A stretch of DNA of 64,000 nt from Lysobacter enzymogenes (lineage in GTDB: Bacteria; Pseudomonadota; Gammaproteobacteria; Xanthomonadales; Xanthomonadaceae), in the NCBI RefSeq assembly GCF_017355525.1, contig NZ_CP067395.1:1364001-1428000 (forward strand). The letters are read 5' to 3'. Under the pieces are notes generated by a model. That model worked only from the letters and a program-made list of their open reading frames with translations. It made no database searches and was not told the DNA's origin. Position numbers and translations under genes: made by a program. How positions within the stretch are numbered: the stretch's first letter is position 1; each line of letters begins with the position of its first letter. Shown here piece by piece: positions 53,172 through 63,213 of this stretch.

Positions 53172-54935
53172 TCACCCGCCCGGCGGCGGCCGCACGCTGC
53201 CGTTGTCTTCCTGCAGGTGCGGCTTGAACGGCACGTCCGGCGGCGGCCGCGCTTCGGCCGGCTGGTCGTTGAGGTTGGGATCGTTGAGACCGCAACCGCC
53301 GCCGAGCATCAGCAGCGCGACCGAACACTGGATCCGCTTGGTGGTGCCGGGAATCGGGATCGACACGTTCTTGATGCTGCGCCGCACCCACTCGGCCAGC
53401 AGGGTTTCGTTCGGCCGCCAGTACTTGTCGAGCGTGGTCGGCTCGTAGTCGGTCGGCTTGCGCCGCAGCCAGGTGCCGGCGCGGTCGAGGTTCTTGATCT
53501 CCTCGGTGACGGTGCCCGGCGGGAAGCCCGGCGACGCCGAACCCGGCGCGTCGGCGATGCGCGGGCTGCCGTCGCGGTTGTACAGGCCGGGCGCGGCGCC
53601 GGGCGGGCCGCCCGGGCGGTTGCGCGCGGACTCGCCCCAGTCGTCGCCGCGGTGCGGCGTCGGCAAGGTGCCCGGCGCCGGATTCGGCTTCGGTCCGGCG
53701 CCCGCGGTCGCCGCCGGCGGCGCCGCAGTGGACGCGGTGGCGCTCGGGCCGGCCGCGGGCGCGCTCGGCGCGGCCGGACTAGCGCTGGCCGCCGCGGGAT
53801 TCGCCGCGGTCGCGCTGGCCGGCGTCGACGCCGACGGCGTGGCGGCCGGCGCTTGCGAGGGCGCCGCCGGCGCAGGCGTCGCGGCCGCGGGCGCCGGCGG
53901 CGTCGGAATCTCGGCCACCCGCACCTGCGGCACGTTGGCGTTCAACTGCGGCGCAGCGACCGGCTTCGGCGCGACCTCGCGCACCTGCAACTGCGGCAGT
54001 TGCGCCGGCGCCGGCACGTCGCGCACGGCGACCTCGCGCGGCTGCGCCTGCACGCTCGGCAGCGCGATCTCGCGCTGCCGCACTTGCAGCGACGGCGGCT
54101 GCACCGGCGCGGGTACGTCGAGGCTGCGCAGCGGCTGCTGCGCGGCCTGGATCTGCGGCGCGCGCACGCTGTCGTCGAGGCGCTTGCGCGTCGGCGGCAG
54201 CAGGAACACCTGCGGCGCGTCCGGAGTCGGCGTGCTGACCATCACCGGCTGCTCGACCGTCGGCGGCGGCAACTGCGGCTCGGGCACGTCGCGCACCGGC
54301 ACGTCGGGCAGCTGCGCCTGCAATTGCGGCGTCGGCGGCGCGGCGACCGCGACCTGCGCCGGCGGCGCCGGTTCGGCCGGCGCGGGCTGCGGCGGCGAAG
54401 GTTCGGCCGGTTGCGGCTGCGGCTGGTTCTGCTGCGGCTGATCGGGCTTCGGTTGATCGCTCGGCTGCTGCGAACCGCCGCCGGGTTCCTCCGGCGTGCC
54501 CTTGCCGACGAACTCGATCATCGTCACCTGCTCGCCTTTCGGCTCGGGCCGGGTGGCGAAGTACTGCAGGTACATCAGCCAGATCAGCAACCCGCCGAAC
54601 AGCACGTGCCACAGCAGCGAGATCGCGCCCGCGCCCCAGCGCAGACGGCGGTCTTCGGGTTCCGGCGGCAGCCATTGCTGGCGCCACAGCACGGCGAAGG
54701 CCTGCCAGCGGTTGAGCATCGGCGCGCGCCGCGGCGGCGAGGTCAGCGGGCGCTGGGCGAACACCGCCACCCAGGCGTCGGCGGTGGCGCCGACGACCGC
54801 GCCGGGACGCGCGCTCTGCGCGTCCAGCCAGCCCTGCCAGGCCGGCGGGAACTGGCCGGGTTCGGGCGAATCGCGACGCAAGCTCAGCCGCAACCGGCGT
54901 TGCAGGGCTTCGATGATCGATGCGGCGGTGGGCAC
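53172..54935 (-). CDS. Proline/alanine-rich TonB-like transmembrane repetitive protein
   Basis: A 587-residue protein. A cytoplasmic N-terminus of about 95 residues leads to one transmembrane helix (about 100-127, AGAISLLWHVLFGGLLIWLMY). The periplasmic part is a long Pro/Gln/Ala-rich region (about 145-430) with repeated patterns such as VRDVPxPxxLP and PQLQ, ending in a folded-looking domain of about 130 residues with EEIKNLDRAGTWLRRKPTDY and a Cys-containing CSVALLMLGGGCGLNDP. Xanthomonas genomes carry similar 'transmembrane repetitive proteins'; the role is unknown. Architecture resembles TonB but no TonB box-binding domain is evident. The start is a GTG; it follows nfuA by 19 bp. Confidence 0.7.
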   Translation of the reverse strand: MPTAASIIEALQRRLRLSLRRDSPEPGQFPPAWQGWLDAQSARPGAVVGATADAWVAVFAQRPLTSPPRRAPMLNRWQAFAVLWRQQWLPPEPEDRRLRWGAGAISLLWHVLFGGLLIWLMYLQYFATRPEPKGEQVTMIEFVGKGTPEEPGGGSQQPSDQPKPDQPQQNQPQPQPAEPSPPQPAPAEPAPPAQVAVAAPPTPQLQAQLPDVPVRDVPEPQLPPPTVEQPVMVSTPTPDAPQVFLLPPTRKRLDDSVRAPQIQAAQQPLRSLDVPAPVQPPSLQVRQREIALPSVQAQPREVAVRDVPAPAQLPQLQVREVAPKPVAAPQLNANVPQVRVAEIPTPPAPAAATPAPAAPSQAPAATPSASTPASATAANPAAASASPAAPSAPAAGPSATASTAAPPAATAGAGPKPNPAPGTLPTPHRGDDWGESARNRPGGPPGAAPGLYNRDGSPRIADAPGSASPGFPPGTVTEEIKNLDRAGTWLRRKPTDYEPTTLDKYWRPNETLLAEWVRRSIKNVSIPIPGTTKRIQCSVALLMLGGGCGLNDPNLNDQPAEARPPPDVPFKPHLQEDNGSVRPPPGG

Positions 54936-54954
54936 AGGCTGCGCCGCGCCGGGG

Positions 54955-55551
54955 TCAGGCCGCGCTGTCGCGCGGGATGTACGGCGCCTCGCCGGTATCG
55001 TGATCGGTCGCGTCGCGCACCGCGGTCACGCCCGGCACCTTGCTCATCAAGGTGGTTTCGATGCCTTGCTTGAGGGTCACGTCGGCCATGCCGCAGCCGT
55101 GGCAGCCGCCGCCGAAGCGCAGCAGCACCACGCCGTCGGCGGTCACTTCCTGCACCGAGACGTGGCCGCGGTGCTGGGCCAGCTGCGGGTTGATCTCGTT
55201 CTCGACCAGCCAATGCACGCGCTCGACCAGCGAGGCCGAATCGGCCGGCGCCTCGCCCTTGATCTTCGGCGCGCGGATCTGCAGCTGGCCGCCGGTGGCG
55301 CGGCTTTCGTAATCGATCTCGGCGCCGTCGAGGTACTTCACGCTGTCGGCGCGCAGCCACAGGGTAAAGCCGTCGCAGTCCACCGCCCATTCGTCGCCGG
55401 CCAGGTCGGCCGGCTCGGCGAACTCCAGACGCACGTCGGCGCGCGCGGTGCCGGGATGGACCGCAGACAGACGCACGCCGAGGCCCGGCAAGGCCTCGCG
55501 TTCGATCAGCTTGCGGAAATGCGCCTGGGCGGATTCGGAAATATTGATCAT
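54955..55551 (-). CDS. nfuA: Fe-S cluster carrier NfuA
   Basis: NfuA carries 4Fe-4S clusters to target enzymes, especially under stress. The 198-residue protein has an N-terminal degenerate A-type domain ([19 protein letters not shown]) and a C-terminal Nfu domain with [21 protein letters not shown], whose Cys150 and Cys153 bind the cluster. Length and order match E. coli NfuA. The ATG at 55551 starts the domain directly. The transmembrane-repetitive gene follows on the same strand. Confidence 0.96.
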   Translation of the reverse strand: MINISESAQAHFRKLIEREALPGLGVRLSAVHPGTARADVRLEFAEPADLAGDEWAVDCDGFTLWLRADSVKYLDGAEIDYESRATGGQLQIRAPKIKGEAPADSASLVERVHWLVENEINPQLAQHRGHVSVQEVTADGVVLLRFGGGCHGCGMADVTLKQGIETTLMSKVPGVTAVRDATDHDTGEAPYIPRDSAA

Positions 55552-55690
55552 CGGGCTATTCTAACGGGGACGGCGCGGCCTGATGTCGCGCATGCAGCCT
55601 ACGACCGCCGCGGATACGGGTCCATTCACATGGGGCCGGCGCGGCCAGACGCAACGCCGCGGCGCCAACGCCGGGCCGCCAGGAGTCCCC

Positions 55691-56032
55691 ATGAACGACC
55701 TCATTCCCCTCGTCCAGGCCCATTGCGTGCCGCTGCGCGGCAGCGAACACCGGCTCAGCGAGGCGCGCGTGCGCGAACTGCTGCCGCAGGTGCCGGGCTG
55801 GGAACTGGCCGAGGACGGTCACGCCCTCACCAAGACCTTCCGTTTCGACGACTACTATCGAACGATGGCGTTCGTGAACGCACTGGCGTTCATGGCCCAT
55901 CGCGAGGATCATCACCCCGACCTCGGCGTGCACTACGACCGCTGCGTGGTGCGTTATTCCACCCACGACGTCGGCGGGCTCAGCGAGAACGACTTCATCT
56001 GCGCGGCCAAGGCCGAAGCCCTGATTGGTTGA
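55691..56032 (+). CDS. phhB: Pterin-4a-carbinolamine dehydratase
   Basis: This enzyme recycles the 4a-hydroxy-tetrahydropterin made by aromatic amino acid hydroxylases. The 113-residue protein has [45 protein letters not shown] with the catalytic His pair, and [17 protein letters not shown]. All are standard. The ATG at 55691 is preceded by AGGAG. A TonB-domain lipoprotein gene begins 8 bp after its stop. No phenylalanine hydroxylase is in the window. Confidence 0.95.
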   Translation: MNDLIPLVQAHCVPLRGSEHRLSEARVRELLPQVPGWELAEDGHALTKTFRFDDYYRTMAFVNALAFMAHREDHHPDLGVHYDRCVVRYSTHDVGGLSENDFICAAKAEALIG

Positions 56033-56039
56033 TCCCCTC

Positions 56040-56450
56040 ATGAACCTCAAGCGCCGCCTGCTCGCTCCGTCCCTCGCTTTCGCTCTGGCCGCGACGGCGG
56101 CCGGCTGCGGCCAACGCGCCGCCGAGGAACCGATCATCCCGTCCACGCCGCTGCGCGCGGTCGACACCCCGCCGCCGGACTATCCGCTGGAAATCGGCTG
56201 CGACCAGGTCGGCGGCAAGGTGGTGCTGCAGCTGACCGTCGGCGCCGAGGGCAAACCGACCCGCGCCAACGTGCTGACGAGCAGCGGCGTGCCCGCGCTC
56301 GACGCGGCCGCGACCCAGGGCGTGCAGCGCTGGCGCTTCGAAGCCGCGACCCGCAACGGCAAGCCGGTGGCGACCGACATCCAGGTGCCGGTGACCTTCC
56401 ACGCGCCGGCCGAGCGGCCGGAGCATTGCGGCGGCGCCAGCGCCCCCTGA
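56040..56450 (+). CDS. TonB C-terminal-domain lipoprotein
   Basis: A 136-residue protein with signal peptide and lipobox TAAGC (Cys near residue 23), followed by a short linker and a TonB-like C-terminal domain: PPPDYPLEIGCDQVGGKVVLQLTVGAEGKP, then SSGVPALDAAATQGVQRWRFEAA and the end VTFHAPA. The domain occurs in energy transducers and in stand-alone periplasmic proteins; with no transmembrane helix it cannot transduce energy by itself. An extra Cys pair (C54, C130 region) may form a disulfide. The ATG at 56040 is 8 bp after the pterin dehydratase gene. Confidence 0.83.
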   Translation: MNLKRRLLAPSLAFALAATAAGCGQRAAEEPIIPSTPLRAVDTPPPDYPLEIGCDQVGGKVVLQLTVGAEGKPTRANVLTSSGVPALDAAATQGVQRWRFEAATRNGKPVATDIQVPVTFHAPAERPEHCGGASAP

Positions 56451-56526
56451 GCCGCACGCGGCGCGGCGACGACGCGCGCCGCCGATCCAAACCTCAGGCC
56501 GGGCGCCCACAGTGCCCGGCCTCGCT

Positions 56527-57486
56527 TTATCCGCCCAAGCGGTCCAGCACCTCGATCAGCTCCGGCGCCAGCGGCGCATTGAGCGAATAACGCTCGCGCC
56601 CGCCGTCGAGGGCGAACTCCAGGGTCGAGGCGTGCAGGAACAGCCGGCGCAGGCCGAACTGGTCGCGCAGCTTCTTGTTGACCTCGGCCTCGCCGTACTT
56701 GTCGTCGCCGGCGACCGGGTGGCCGATGTGCTGGGAATGCACGCGGATCTGGTGGGTGCGGCCGGTTTCGATCCGCACCTCGCAATACGACTGCCCGCCG
56801 CGCCGCTCGAGCACCTTGAAGTGGCTCAGCGAGGCTTTGCCGTCGCGATGGACCTGGACATGCCGCTCGCCGCCCTGGCGCAGGCCGATGTGCAGCGGCG
56901 CGTCGACGGTCATGACGCCGTCGGGCATGCGCCCGGTCAGCAGGGCCAGGTAGCGTTTGGCGATACCGCCCTCCTCGCGCATCAAGGCCTGCATCTCGGT
57001 CAGCGCCGAGCGCTTCTTGGCCACGATCAGCAGCCCCGAGGTGTCGCGGTCGAGCCGGTGGACCAGCTCCAGGCCCTGGTTCGGGCGCAGCGCGCGCAGG
57101 GTCTCGATCGCGCCGAAGCTGATCCCGCTGCCGCCGTGGCTGGCCACGCCGGAGGGCTTGCTCAGGGCCAGCAGGCGCGCGTCCTCGAACACGATCGCGC
57201 GCTCCATCGCGTCCAGGAAGCCCTTCGGCGGGGCCGGTTTTTCGCCGGCCTCAGTGAGACGGACCGGCGGAATGCGCACCTCGTCGCCGGCCTCGAGCTT
57301 GCGCTCGGCCTTGGCCCGGCCCCCGTTCACGCGCACCTGCCCGGAGCGGACCAGCTTGTAGATCAAGGACCTGGGCGCACCTTTGAGTTGGCCGAGGAGG
57401 AAGTTGTCCAGGCGCTGGCCGTCGCGATCGTCGGGCACGCGCACGGTGCGGGCGCCGGCATTGCCGGAGTTTGCTGATTGGGTCAT
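56527..57486 (-). CDS. rluC: 23S rRNA pseudouridine synthase RluC
   Basis: RluC makes pseudouridine at positions 955, 2504 and 2580 of 23S rRNA. The 319-residue protein has an N-terminal S4 RNA-binding domain (RLDNFLLGQLKGAPRSLIYKLV, RSGQVRVNGGR), then the catalytic domain with LVHRLDRDTSGLLIVAKK (Asp146) and RTHQIRVHSQHIGHPVAGDDKYG. The ATG at 57486 adjoins the rne promoter; divergent rluC/rne is the classic gammaproteobacterial arrangement. Confidence 0.96.
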   Translation of the reverse strand: MTQSANSGNAGARTVRVPDDRDGQRLDNFLLGQLKGAPRSLIYKLVRSGQVRVNGGRAKAERKLEAGDEVRIPPVRLTEAGEKPAPPKGFLDAMERAIVFEDARLLALSKPSGVASHGGSGISFGAIETLRALRPNQGLELVHRLDRDTSGLLIVAKKRSALTEMQALMREEGGIAKRYLALLTGRMPDGVMTVDAPLHIGLRQGGERHVQVHRDGKASLSHFKVLERRGGQSYCEVRIETGRTHQIRVHSQHIGHPVAGDDKYGEAEVNKKLRDQFGLRRLFLHASTLEFALDGGRERYSLNAPLAPELIEVLDRLGG

Positions 57487-57988
57487 CCCGAAGCGTTATC
57501 TGTTACACTCGCGACGCGAGATAAGGTTTTGATTTCGCTGGGAGTTGCACCGGTCGTCCGCCCTCTTGGCGTGCGCCCCGGTACGGGGCCGAAAGCCCCT
57601 CCCGCGATTCCGGTCCGCGTCTAACCACTGCCCACGGGGCAGCCATGTTAGCAGCGACGGACCGGCGGAACCCGCCCTCGCCGACGGATGACACCGTCGC
57701 GATGAACACCTGTGCGGCGCCAGAGTCCGTCCTCGAACACGAACGAGCAGACCACTCGAAGCAGCCGTCGCCCGTCCCGTGCGGCGTTCGCGCCGCCGGC
57801 CCGAAAGTTGAGTAAAGGTATGAGAGCGCTCCCGCGGCGTGCCGTGGTGATGTAGCGCTGGTAGTGGAGACCTCGCCGGCGCGGCGGGCGGCCCGGTTCC
57901 GGGCGCCGAACGCGACGGCGCGGACTCAGTTCCCAGATTGCGAAACGCCATGGCGTTCCGCGCGGTAGAGCGCGCGAGGAACGCAACA
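57487..57988 (+). other. Long rne 5' leader
   Basis: About 500 bp without a credible gene. It carries an extended -10 promoter (57501-57509) at its left end and then many GC-rich inverted repeats, for example CACTGCCCACGGGGCAGC near 57627 and CGGAACCCGCC near 57665. In E. coli a structured leader of about 360 nt lets RNase E shorten its own mRNA; this leader has the same place and size. Confidence 0.6.
57501..57509 (+). promoter_or_regulatory. Extended -10 promoter element of rne
   Basis: TGT-TACACT is an extended -10 box. No good -35 is at the right distance (GGTCAT), as is allowed with an extended -10. It lies 15 bp from the rluC start on the other strand. Confidence 0.55.
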
Positions 57989-60900
57989 ATGAAGCGCATG
58001 CTGATCAATGCGACGCAGGCCGAAGAACTGCGCGTGGCCATCGTCGACGGCCAGAATCTGTACGACATCGACATCGAACAGCCGTCGAAGGAACAAAAGA
58101 AGTCCAACATCTACAAGGGCCGCATCACCCGGCTCGAGCCTTCGCTGGAGGCCGCGTTCGTCGAATACGGCGGCGAGCGCCACGGCTTCCTGCCGCTGAA
58201 GGAAATCTCGCGCGACTACTTCCAGCCCGGCGTCGACCACAACAAGGCCGGCCTGCGCGAGCTGCTGCGCGAAGGCCAGGAGATCGTGGTCCAGGTCGAC
58301 AAGGAAGAACGCGGCAACAAGGGCGCCGCCCTGACCAGCTTCATCTCGCTGGCCGGCCGCTACATGGTGCTGATGCCGAACTCGCCGACCGCCGGCGGCG
58401 TCTCGCGCCGGATCGAGGGCGACGACCGCGCCGCGCTCAAGGAGGCGATGGACAAGCTGACCATCCCCGACGACATGGGCGTGATCATCCGCACCGCCGG
58501 CGTCGGCCGCGACGCCGAAGAGCTGCAGTGGGACCTGGACTACCTGGTCAGCATCTGGAAGGCGATCACCGACGAGGCGCTGAAGAAGCCCGCGCCGTTC
58601 CCGCTGTACCGCGAGTCGCGCCTGATCATCCGCGCCCTGCGCGACTACATGCGCGCCGACATCGGCGAGATCCTGGTCGACACCGACGAGATGTACGACG
58701 AGGCGCGCCAGTTCGTCGAGCAGGTGATGCCGCACAACCTGCGCAAGCTCAAGAAGTATTCCGACGACACCCCGCTGTTCAACCGCTTCCAGATCGAATC
58801 GCAGATCGAGAACGCCTACGAGCGCACCGTGCGGCTGCCGTCCGGCGGCGCCCTGGTGATCGACCAGACCGAGGCGCTGACCGCGATCGACGTCAACTCG
58901 GCGCGCGCCACCAAGGGCGGCGACATCGAGGAGACCGCGTTCAACACCAACCTGGAAGCGGCCGAGGAAGTCGCCCGCCAGATGCGCCTGCGCGACCTCG
59001 GCGGCCTGGTGGTGATCGACTTCATCGACATGTCCTCCAACCGCCACCAGCGCGAAGTCGAGAACCGCCTGAGCCACGCGCTCAAGCAGGATCGCGCGCG
59101 GGTGCAGATCGGCCGGATCTCGCGGTTCGGCCTGCTCGAACTCAGCCGCCAGCGCCTGCGCCCGTCGCTGGGCGAATCCAGCCAGCTGGTGTGCCCGCGC
59201 TGCGAAGGCCACGGCCGCATGCGCAGCGTCGAGTCGCTGTCGCTGTCGATCCTGCGCGTCGCCGAAGAGCACGCGATGAAGGAGAACACCGGCCAGGTGC
59301 TGGTGCAGGCGCCGACCGAGATCGCCAACTTCCTGCTCAACGAGAAGCGCCGCGCGCTGATGGAGATCGAAGCGCGCCACGACGCGCCGATCGTGATCGT
59401 CGCCGACGAGCACCTGGAAACCCCGCACTACGAAGTCACCCGGGTGCGCGAGAACGAGGTCGGCGAGGAAACCAGCAAGCCCAGCTACCAGCGCGGCACC
59501 CAGCGCAAGCTGCCGGTCCACGCGCTGACCAAGGCCCACCTCAACATTCCGGAAATGCCGGCCGTGACCAACGTGCGCCCGGCCCAGCCGGCGCCGCTGC
59601 GCGAGCCGCGCGAAGCCGTGGCCGCCGCGCCCGCGCCCGCCCCGGCTCCGGCGCCCGCGCCGGTGGCCGCGCCGACCCATTCGGTCGGCCTGGTCGAACG
59701 CATCCTGCGCATCTTCCGCGGCGCCCCGCAGCCGGCCCCGGCCGCGCCGGAACCGGCCGCGCGCGCCCAGGACGGCCGCGGCAACGGCGGCCGCAGCGAA
59801 GCGCGCGGCGAGCGCAACGGCAACGGCCAGCGCCGCGACAACCGCGGCAACGGCAAGGGCGGCCGCGACGGCCGCCGCGACGAGCCGCGCCAGCAGCAGG
59901 AACAGCCGCCGCGCCGCGACAAGCAGGCGCAGAACCCGGGCCAGCAGGCCGGCGGCGCGCAAGCGCAGCAGCAAGGCCAGGGCAAGCAGCCCAAGCAAGG
60001 GCAACAGCAAAACCAGCAGCAGCCCAAGCAACAGCAACCGCAGCAGCCCAAGCAGGCGCAGAACCCGCAGCAAACCAAGCCGCAGCAGGACGCGGCCGCG
60101 CAAGGCGGCAACGCCAACGCGCAGGCCGGCAACGGCGCGGCCCAGAACGGCAACGCGCCGCGCCCGCCGCGCGAGCCGCGGCCGCCGCGTCAGGACGCCG
60201 CCGCCGCTGAAACCGCGGCTGCGGTCGCCGGCGCCGCTCCGGTCGCCGCGGTAGTCGCCGCCGGCACCGCGCCGGCCGCTGCCGACCACGCCGCCGACAA
60301 CGCAGCGAAGAACGACGCCGCCGAAACGGCCGCGGTCGCCGAAGCGGTCGCCGCCAGCGACGCGGTCGCCGGCGACGCGCCGGCCGACGCTGCGGGCGAT
60401 GCCGGCGAAAGCGGCGGCCGTCGCCGTCGCGGCCGTCGCGGCGGTCGTCGCCGTCGTCGCGGCAACGGCGAGAACGCCGGCGCCGAGGGCGGCGCCGACG
60501 GCGCGCTCGACGCCGAGGGCGGTTTCGACGACGAAGACGAGGCCGGCGCCGAACCGGGCCAGGCCCCGGCCGCCGCACACCGTTCGCAGCCGGAGTTCGA
60601 CTTCGACGACGTGAGCGCGCCGCAGTCCGCGCGCGCCGCCGCGCCGGCCGCGGCTGCCGCGACCGCCGTTGCGGCGGTGGCGTCCGCGCACGCCGCGCCG
60701 GCGAAGACCGAAGCCGCCGCCAGCGACGACGCTGCGCCGGCCAAGGCTGAAGCCGTTGCCAGCGACAGCGCCGCTTCGTTCAAAGCCGACGCCGCCGCCA
60801 GCGACAGCGCCGCTTCGTTCAAGGCCGACGCCGCCAGCGACAGCGCCGCTTCGTTCAAGGCCGACACCGCCGCCAGCGACAGCGCCGCTTCGTTCAAGGC

Positions 60901-61663
60901 CGACGCCGTCAGCGACAGCGCTGCCGCCTTCAAGACCGACACCGCCGCTAGCGACGACGCTGCGCCGGTGAAGGCCGAAGCGCAGGAAGCAGCGACGGTC
61001 GCGAAGATCGAAGCCGAGACGGTTTCGGCTCCGGCCGACACCGTCGTCGACGCGGTCGCGAACGTCGAGCCGGTCCCGCCGCAGGCGCCCGCGCCGATCG
61101 AAGCCGCCCAGGCCCAGACCTACGCCGCCCCGGTCCGCGCCGAGGCCGACCCGGCCGAAGTCGCCGCCGAGCGCGCGATCCAGGCCCAGCCGCAGGCCGA
61201 AGCCGCCGCACCGGCGGTCGCCGCCGCGCCGGCCGAGCCGGCGGTGGTGGTCGAAGCCGCCAAGGTCGAGCCGGTCGTAGCGAACCCGGAACCGGTGGCC
61301 GAGCCGGTCGTCGCGGTCGCGCAGGCCGTGCAGCCCGGCGAAGCCGAGCTCGCGCAGGCCGAAGCCGCGGCGCAAGCCGTCGCCTCGCCGGCGCGCGAAG
61401 CCGCCCAGGCCGTGCCGGGCTTCAGCTACGCCGCGCCGCCTGAAGCGCCGGCCGCGATCGCCCCGGCCTCGGCCGAGGTCGAAACCGGCGCCAGCGACCC
61501 GGTTTCGCCGCTGCTGCCGCGCACCGCCGGCCTGTTCGACGGCCTGCCGCATCCGGTCGCGCCGGCGCCGGTCGCCGACAACGCCGAGGCCGCCGCCGAG
61601 GGCGAGGCCAAGCCCGCCGACGGCGATGAAGGCGGCGACGGCTCGCAGGAGCGTCGCGCCTGA
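57989..61663 (+). CDS. rne: Ribonuclease E
   Basis: RNase E starts mRNA decay and processes rRNA and tRNA. The 1224-residue protein begins [18 protein letters not shown], has an S1 domain (about 38-120), the DNase-I-like catalytic site with Asp301 ([13 protein letters not shown]) and Asp344 ([14 protein letters not shown]), and the Zn-link CPRC at 402-405. The C-terminal half from about residue 510 is disordered: Gln/Pro/Lys-rich, an Arg-rich block ([16 protein letters not shown]) near 815, then Ala-rich repeats. It is longer than the E. coli enzyme (1061). The ATG follows AGGA. Confidence 0.97.
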   Translation: MKRMLINATQAEELRVAIVDGQNLYDIDIEQPSKEQKKSNIYKGRITRLEPSLEAAFVEYGGERHGFLPLKEISRDYFQPGVDHNKAGLRELLREGQEIVVQVDKEERGNKGAALTSFISLAGRYMVLMPNSPTAGGVSRRIEGDDRAALKEAMDKLTIPDDMGVIIRTAGVGRDAEELQWDLDYLVSIWKAITDEALKKPAPFPLYRESRLIIRALRDYMRADIGEILVDTDEMYDEARQFVEQVMPHNLRKLKKYSDDTPLFNRFQIESQIENAYERTVRLPSGGALVIDQTEALTAIDVNSARATKGGDIEETAFNTNLEAAEEVARQMRLRDLGGLVVIDFIDMSSNRHQREVENRLSHALKQDRARVQIGRISRFGLLELSRQRLRPSLGESSQLVCPRCEGHGRMRSVESLSLSILRVAEEHAMKENTGQVLVQAPTEIANFLLNEKRRALMEIEARHDAPIVIVADEHLETPHYEVTRVRENEVGEETSKPSYQRGTQRKLPVHALTKAHLNIPEMPAVTNVRPAQPAPLREPREAVAAAPAPAPAPAPAPVAAPTHSVGLVERILRIFRGAPQPAPAAPEPAARAQDGRGNGGRSEARGERNGNGQRRDNRGNGKGGRDGRRDEPRQQQEQPPRRDKQAQNPGQQAGGAQAQQQGQGKQPKQGQQQNQQQPKQQQPQQPKQAQNPQQTKPQQDAAAQGGNANAQAGNGAAQNGNAPRPPREPRPPRQDAAAAETAAAVAGAAPVAAVVAAGTAPAAADHAADNAAKNDAAETAAVAEAVAASDAVAGDAPADAAGDAGESGGRRRRGRRGGRRRRRGNGENAGAEGGADGALDAEGGFDDEDEAGAEPGQAPAAAHRSQPEFDFDDVSAPQSARAAAPAAAAATAVAAVASAHAAPAKTEAAASDDAAPAKAEAVASDSAASFKADAAASDSAASFKADAASDSAASFKADTAASDSAASFKADAVSDSAAAFKTDTAASDDAAPVKAEAQEAATVAKIEAETVSAPADTVVDAVANVEPVPPQAPAPIEAAQAQTYAAPVRAEADPAEVAAERAIQAQPQAEAAAPAVAAAPAEPAVVVEAAKVEPVVANPEPVAEPVVAVAQAVQPGEAELAQAEAAAQAVASPAREAAQAVPGFSYAAPPEAPAAIAPASAEVETGASDPVSPLLPRTAGLFDGLPHPVAPAPVADNAEAAAEGEAKPADGDEGGDGSQERRA
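60757..60930 (+). repeat. Repeat region in the RNase E tail ([10 protein letters not shown] units)
   Basis: Four to five units of 33-39 bp encode (A)[16 protein letters not shown] repeats, flanked by degenerate ASDDAAPxKAEA versions. They lie near residues 920-985 and keep frame. Units share long identical DNA stretches, pointing to recent slippage. Confidence 0.8.
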
Positions 61664-61706
61664 TCGCGGGGCGGCCGTCGCGGCCGCCCTGGTTCGAAAC
61701 GGCAAT

Positions 61707-61741
61707 CCAAAAACCGGCCGCGCGAGCGGCCGGTTTTTTTG
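61707..61741 (+). terminator. Rho-independent terminator after rne
   Basis: AAAACCGGCCGC-GCGA-GCGGCCGG followed by TTTTTTT, 44 nt past the stop. Confidence 0.93.
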
Positions 61742-62170
61742 TGTCTGTCCGATCCGGCGGTTTTACGCGGCAACTGCGTAGGCCGCCCGCGACGCGAGTC
61801 AGCGCTCAGGCAGCGCGGGGATTCGGGTCCGGGCGACGCCTTCCGGCGCGCTGACGCTATGCCCGCTCGGAACGCGTTCGGTCTTCAACGGATGCGCGGC
61901 ACACCCAGGACGCCGGCGCGGGAACGGCGCGCAAGAGCAACGACGAGTGGGTTCACGCGTTCTCGGGGCGGGTTCCCGGCAAGCCCAGCACGCCGACGCA
62001 GGAACGCTGCGCAAGAGCGGCAACAACGGTATTGCGACTTTCGCCGCGCAACGACCGGCAAGCGGCGATTCGCCCGTCGTCCCCGCCGTTGCGGCGAAAA
62101 CCGTACGCCATGCCGGCCTCAGCTCCGCAGCGCCGCCAGACCCGGCGCGCCGCTCGAACGCCGCGCCGCT
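61742..62170. other. Gene-free spacer between rne and the response regulator
   Basis: This 429-bp spacer shows no credible gene. It contains an imperfect direct repeat of about 48 bp, at 61899 and 61979 (offset 80), each with CCCAGSACGCCGRCGCRGGAACG. Palindromic TTTTCGCCG...CGGCGAAAA elements lie near 62040-62100. Confidence 0.5.
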
Positions 62171-62818
62171 TTACAGCGAATGCGCCGGATCGGCGAGCCC
62201 GTACTGCGCCGCCAACCGCGCCAGAGCGATGGTGTCGGTGATCGTCAGCTTCTCGAACAGCCGGGTCTTGTGGGTGTTGACGGTCTTCGCGCTCAGGCTC
62301 AGGCGCTTGGCGATTTCTTCCTGGCGGAAGCCCTGCACCAGCAGCAAAGCGATCTCCAGTTCGCGCGGCGACAGCTCGTCGAACGGCGAGGCGCCGCCGT
62401 CGAGCGTCGACAGCGCCAGATGCTGGGCGATGTTGCTGGCCAGATAACGCTTGCCGCGGGCCACGTCGCGGATCGCGCGCAGCAGTTCGCTGGCGTCGCC
62501 GCCCTTGCCCACGTAACCGGACGCGCCGGCTTCGAGCAGGCGTTTGGGCATCGGCCCGTCCTCGAGCACCGACACGATGATGACGCGGGTGCCGTGGTCG
62601 CCCTTGACGATGCGCTCGGTGACCTCCAGCCCGCTGACGCCGGGCAGGTGCAGGTCGCACAGGACCACGTCGGGCTTGAGCTTGCGGATCAGCGGCAAGG
62701 CCTCCTCGCCGCTCTCGACATCGCCCAGCACTTCGATATCCGTCTCCGCCGAGAGGATCATGCGCATGCCCGTACGCACCAGCGCATGGTCGTCGACGAT
62801 GAATACACGGATGGTCAT
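62171..62818 (-). CDS. GacA/UvrY-like response regulator (NarL/FixJ family)
   Basis: A 215-residue two-component regulator. The receiver domain has the acidic pair Asp9-Asp10 (FIVDDHALVRTGMRM), phospho-acceptor Asp55 (DVVLCDLHLPGVSG), and Lys in GASGYVGKG. The LuxR-type helix-turn-helix at about 145-205 reads LSPRELEIALLLVQGFRQEEIAKRLSLSAKTVNTH. The blend with ALSTLDGGASPFDELSPRE and LFEKLTITDTIALARLAAQYGL is very close to GacA/UvrY, which drives rsm/csr small RNAs. No sensor kinase is adjacent; GacS is usually encoded elsewhere. The ATG at 62818 is standard. Confidence 0.9.
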   Translation of the reverse strand: MTIRVFIVDDHALVRTGMRMILSAETDIEVLGDVESGEEALPLIRKLKPDVVLCDLHLPGVSGLEVTERIVKGDHGTRVIIVSVLEDGPMPKRLLEAGASGYVGKGGDASELLRAIRDVARGKRYLASNIAQHLALSTLDGGASPFDELSPRELEIALLLVQGFRQEEIAKRLSLSAKTVNTHKTRLFEKLTITDTIALARLAAQYGLADPAHSL

Positions 62819-63213
62819 ACCGTCCCCAGAACTGCCTTGAAGCCCACGCCAGCGAGGCTACGCGGCGCCCAGGGGGCCGCGCAAGGCATTGATATTTATT
62901 GGCTCACTGCCGGCGCCCGGACTCGCACCCAGTCCGGCATGGCCCGCGCCGAAAAGGCGCACGCCGGCCGCAACGGCGCCCGCTACCGATGAACTGGGTC
63001 ACAACTTGGCAATCCCTAGGCTGAGTTGCTAGCGCGAGCGCGCGGCAATGGTATCTCAGCGCCGCGCGATTGAACGCAATCGGCGGCGCAAACTCGGGAA
63101 AAAGCGGGCATTCGCACAGGCCGGGCGTCGCCGTCCGAAAACGGCCGGTCGCGCGAGCGCGCGCATGCGATGCTGCGCCGCGCAGTTCCCCACTCCTCAT
63201 GCCAGGACCGTCC
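62819..63213. other. Gene-free divergent promoter region
   Basis: This 395-bp gap between the response regulator (minus) and the PEP-mutase gene (plus) has no gene. An AT-rich GATATTTATTGGCT patch (62890-62903) is the likely promoter of the former. A TTGGCA and a downstream TTGCTAGC near 63011-63036 could serve the latter, with low certainty. Confidence 0.45.

Noticed and set aside
57926..61705. A 1259-codon minus-strand frame opposite rne
   Set aside because: It is a Gly/Arg/Leu-rich shadow of the RNase E gene; no domain is recognisable and rne is certain.
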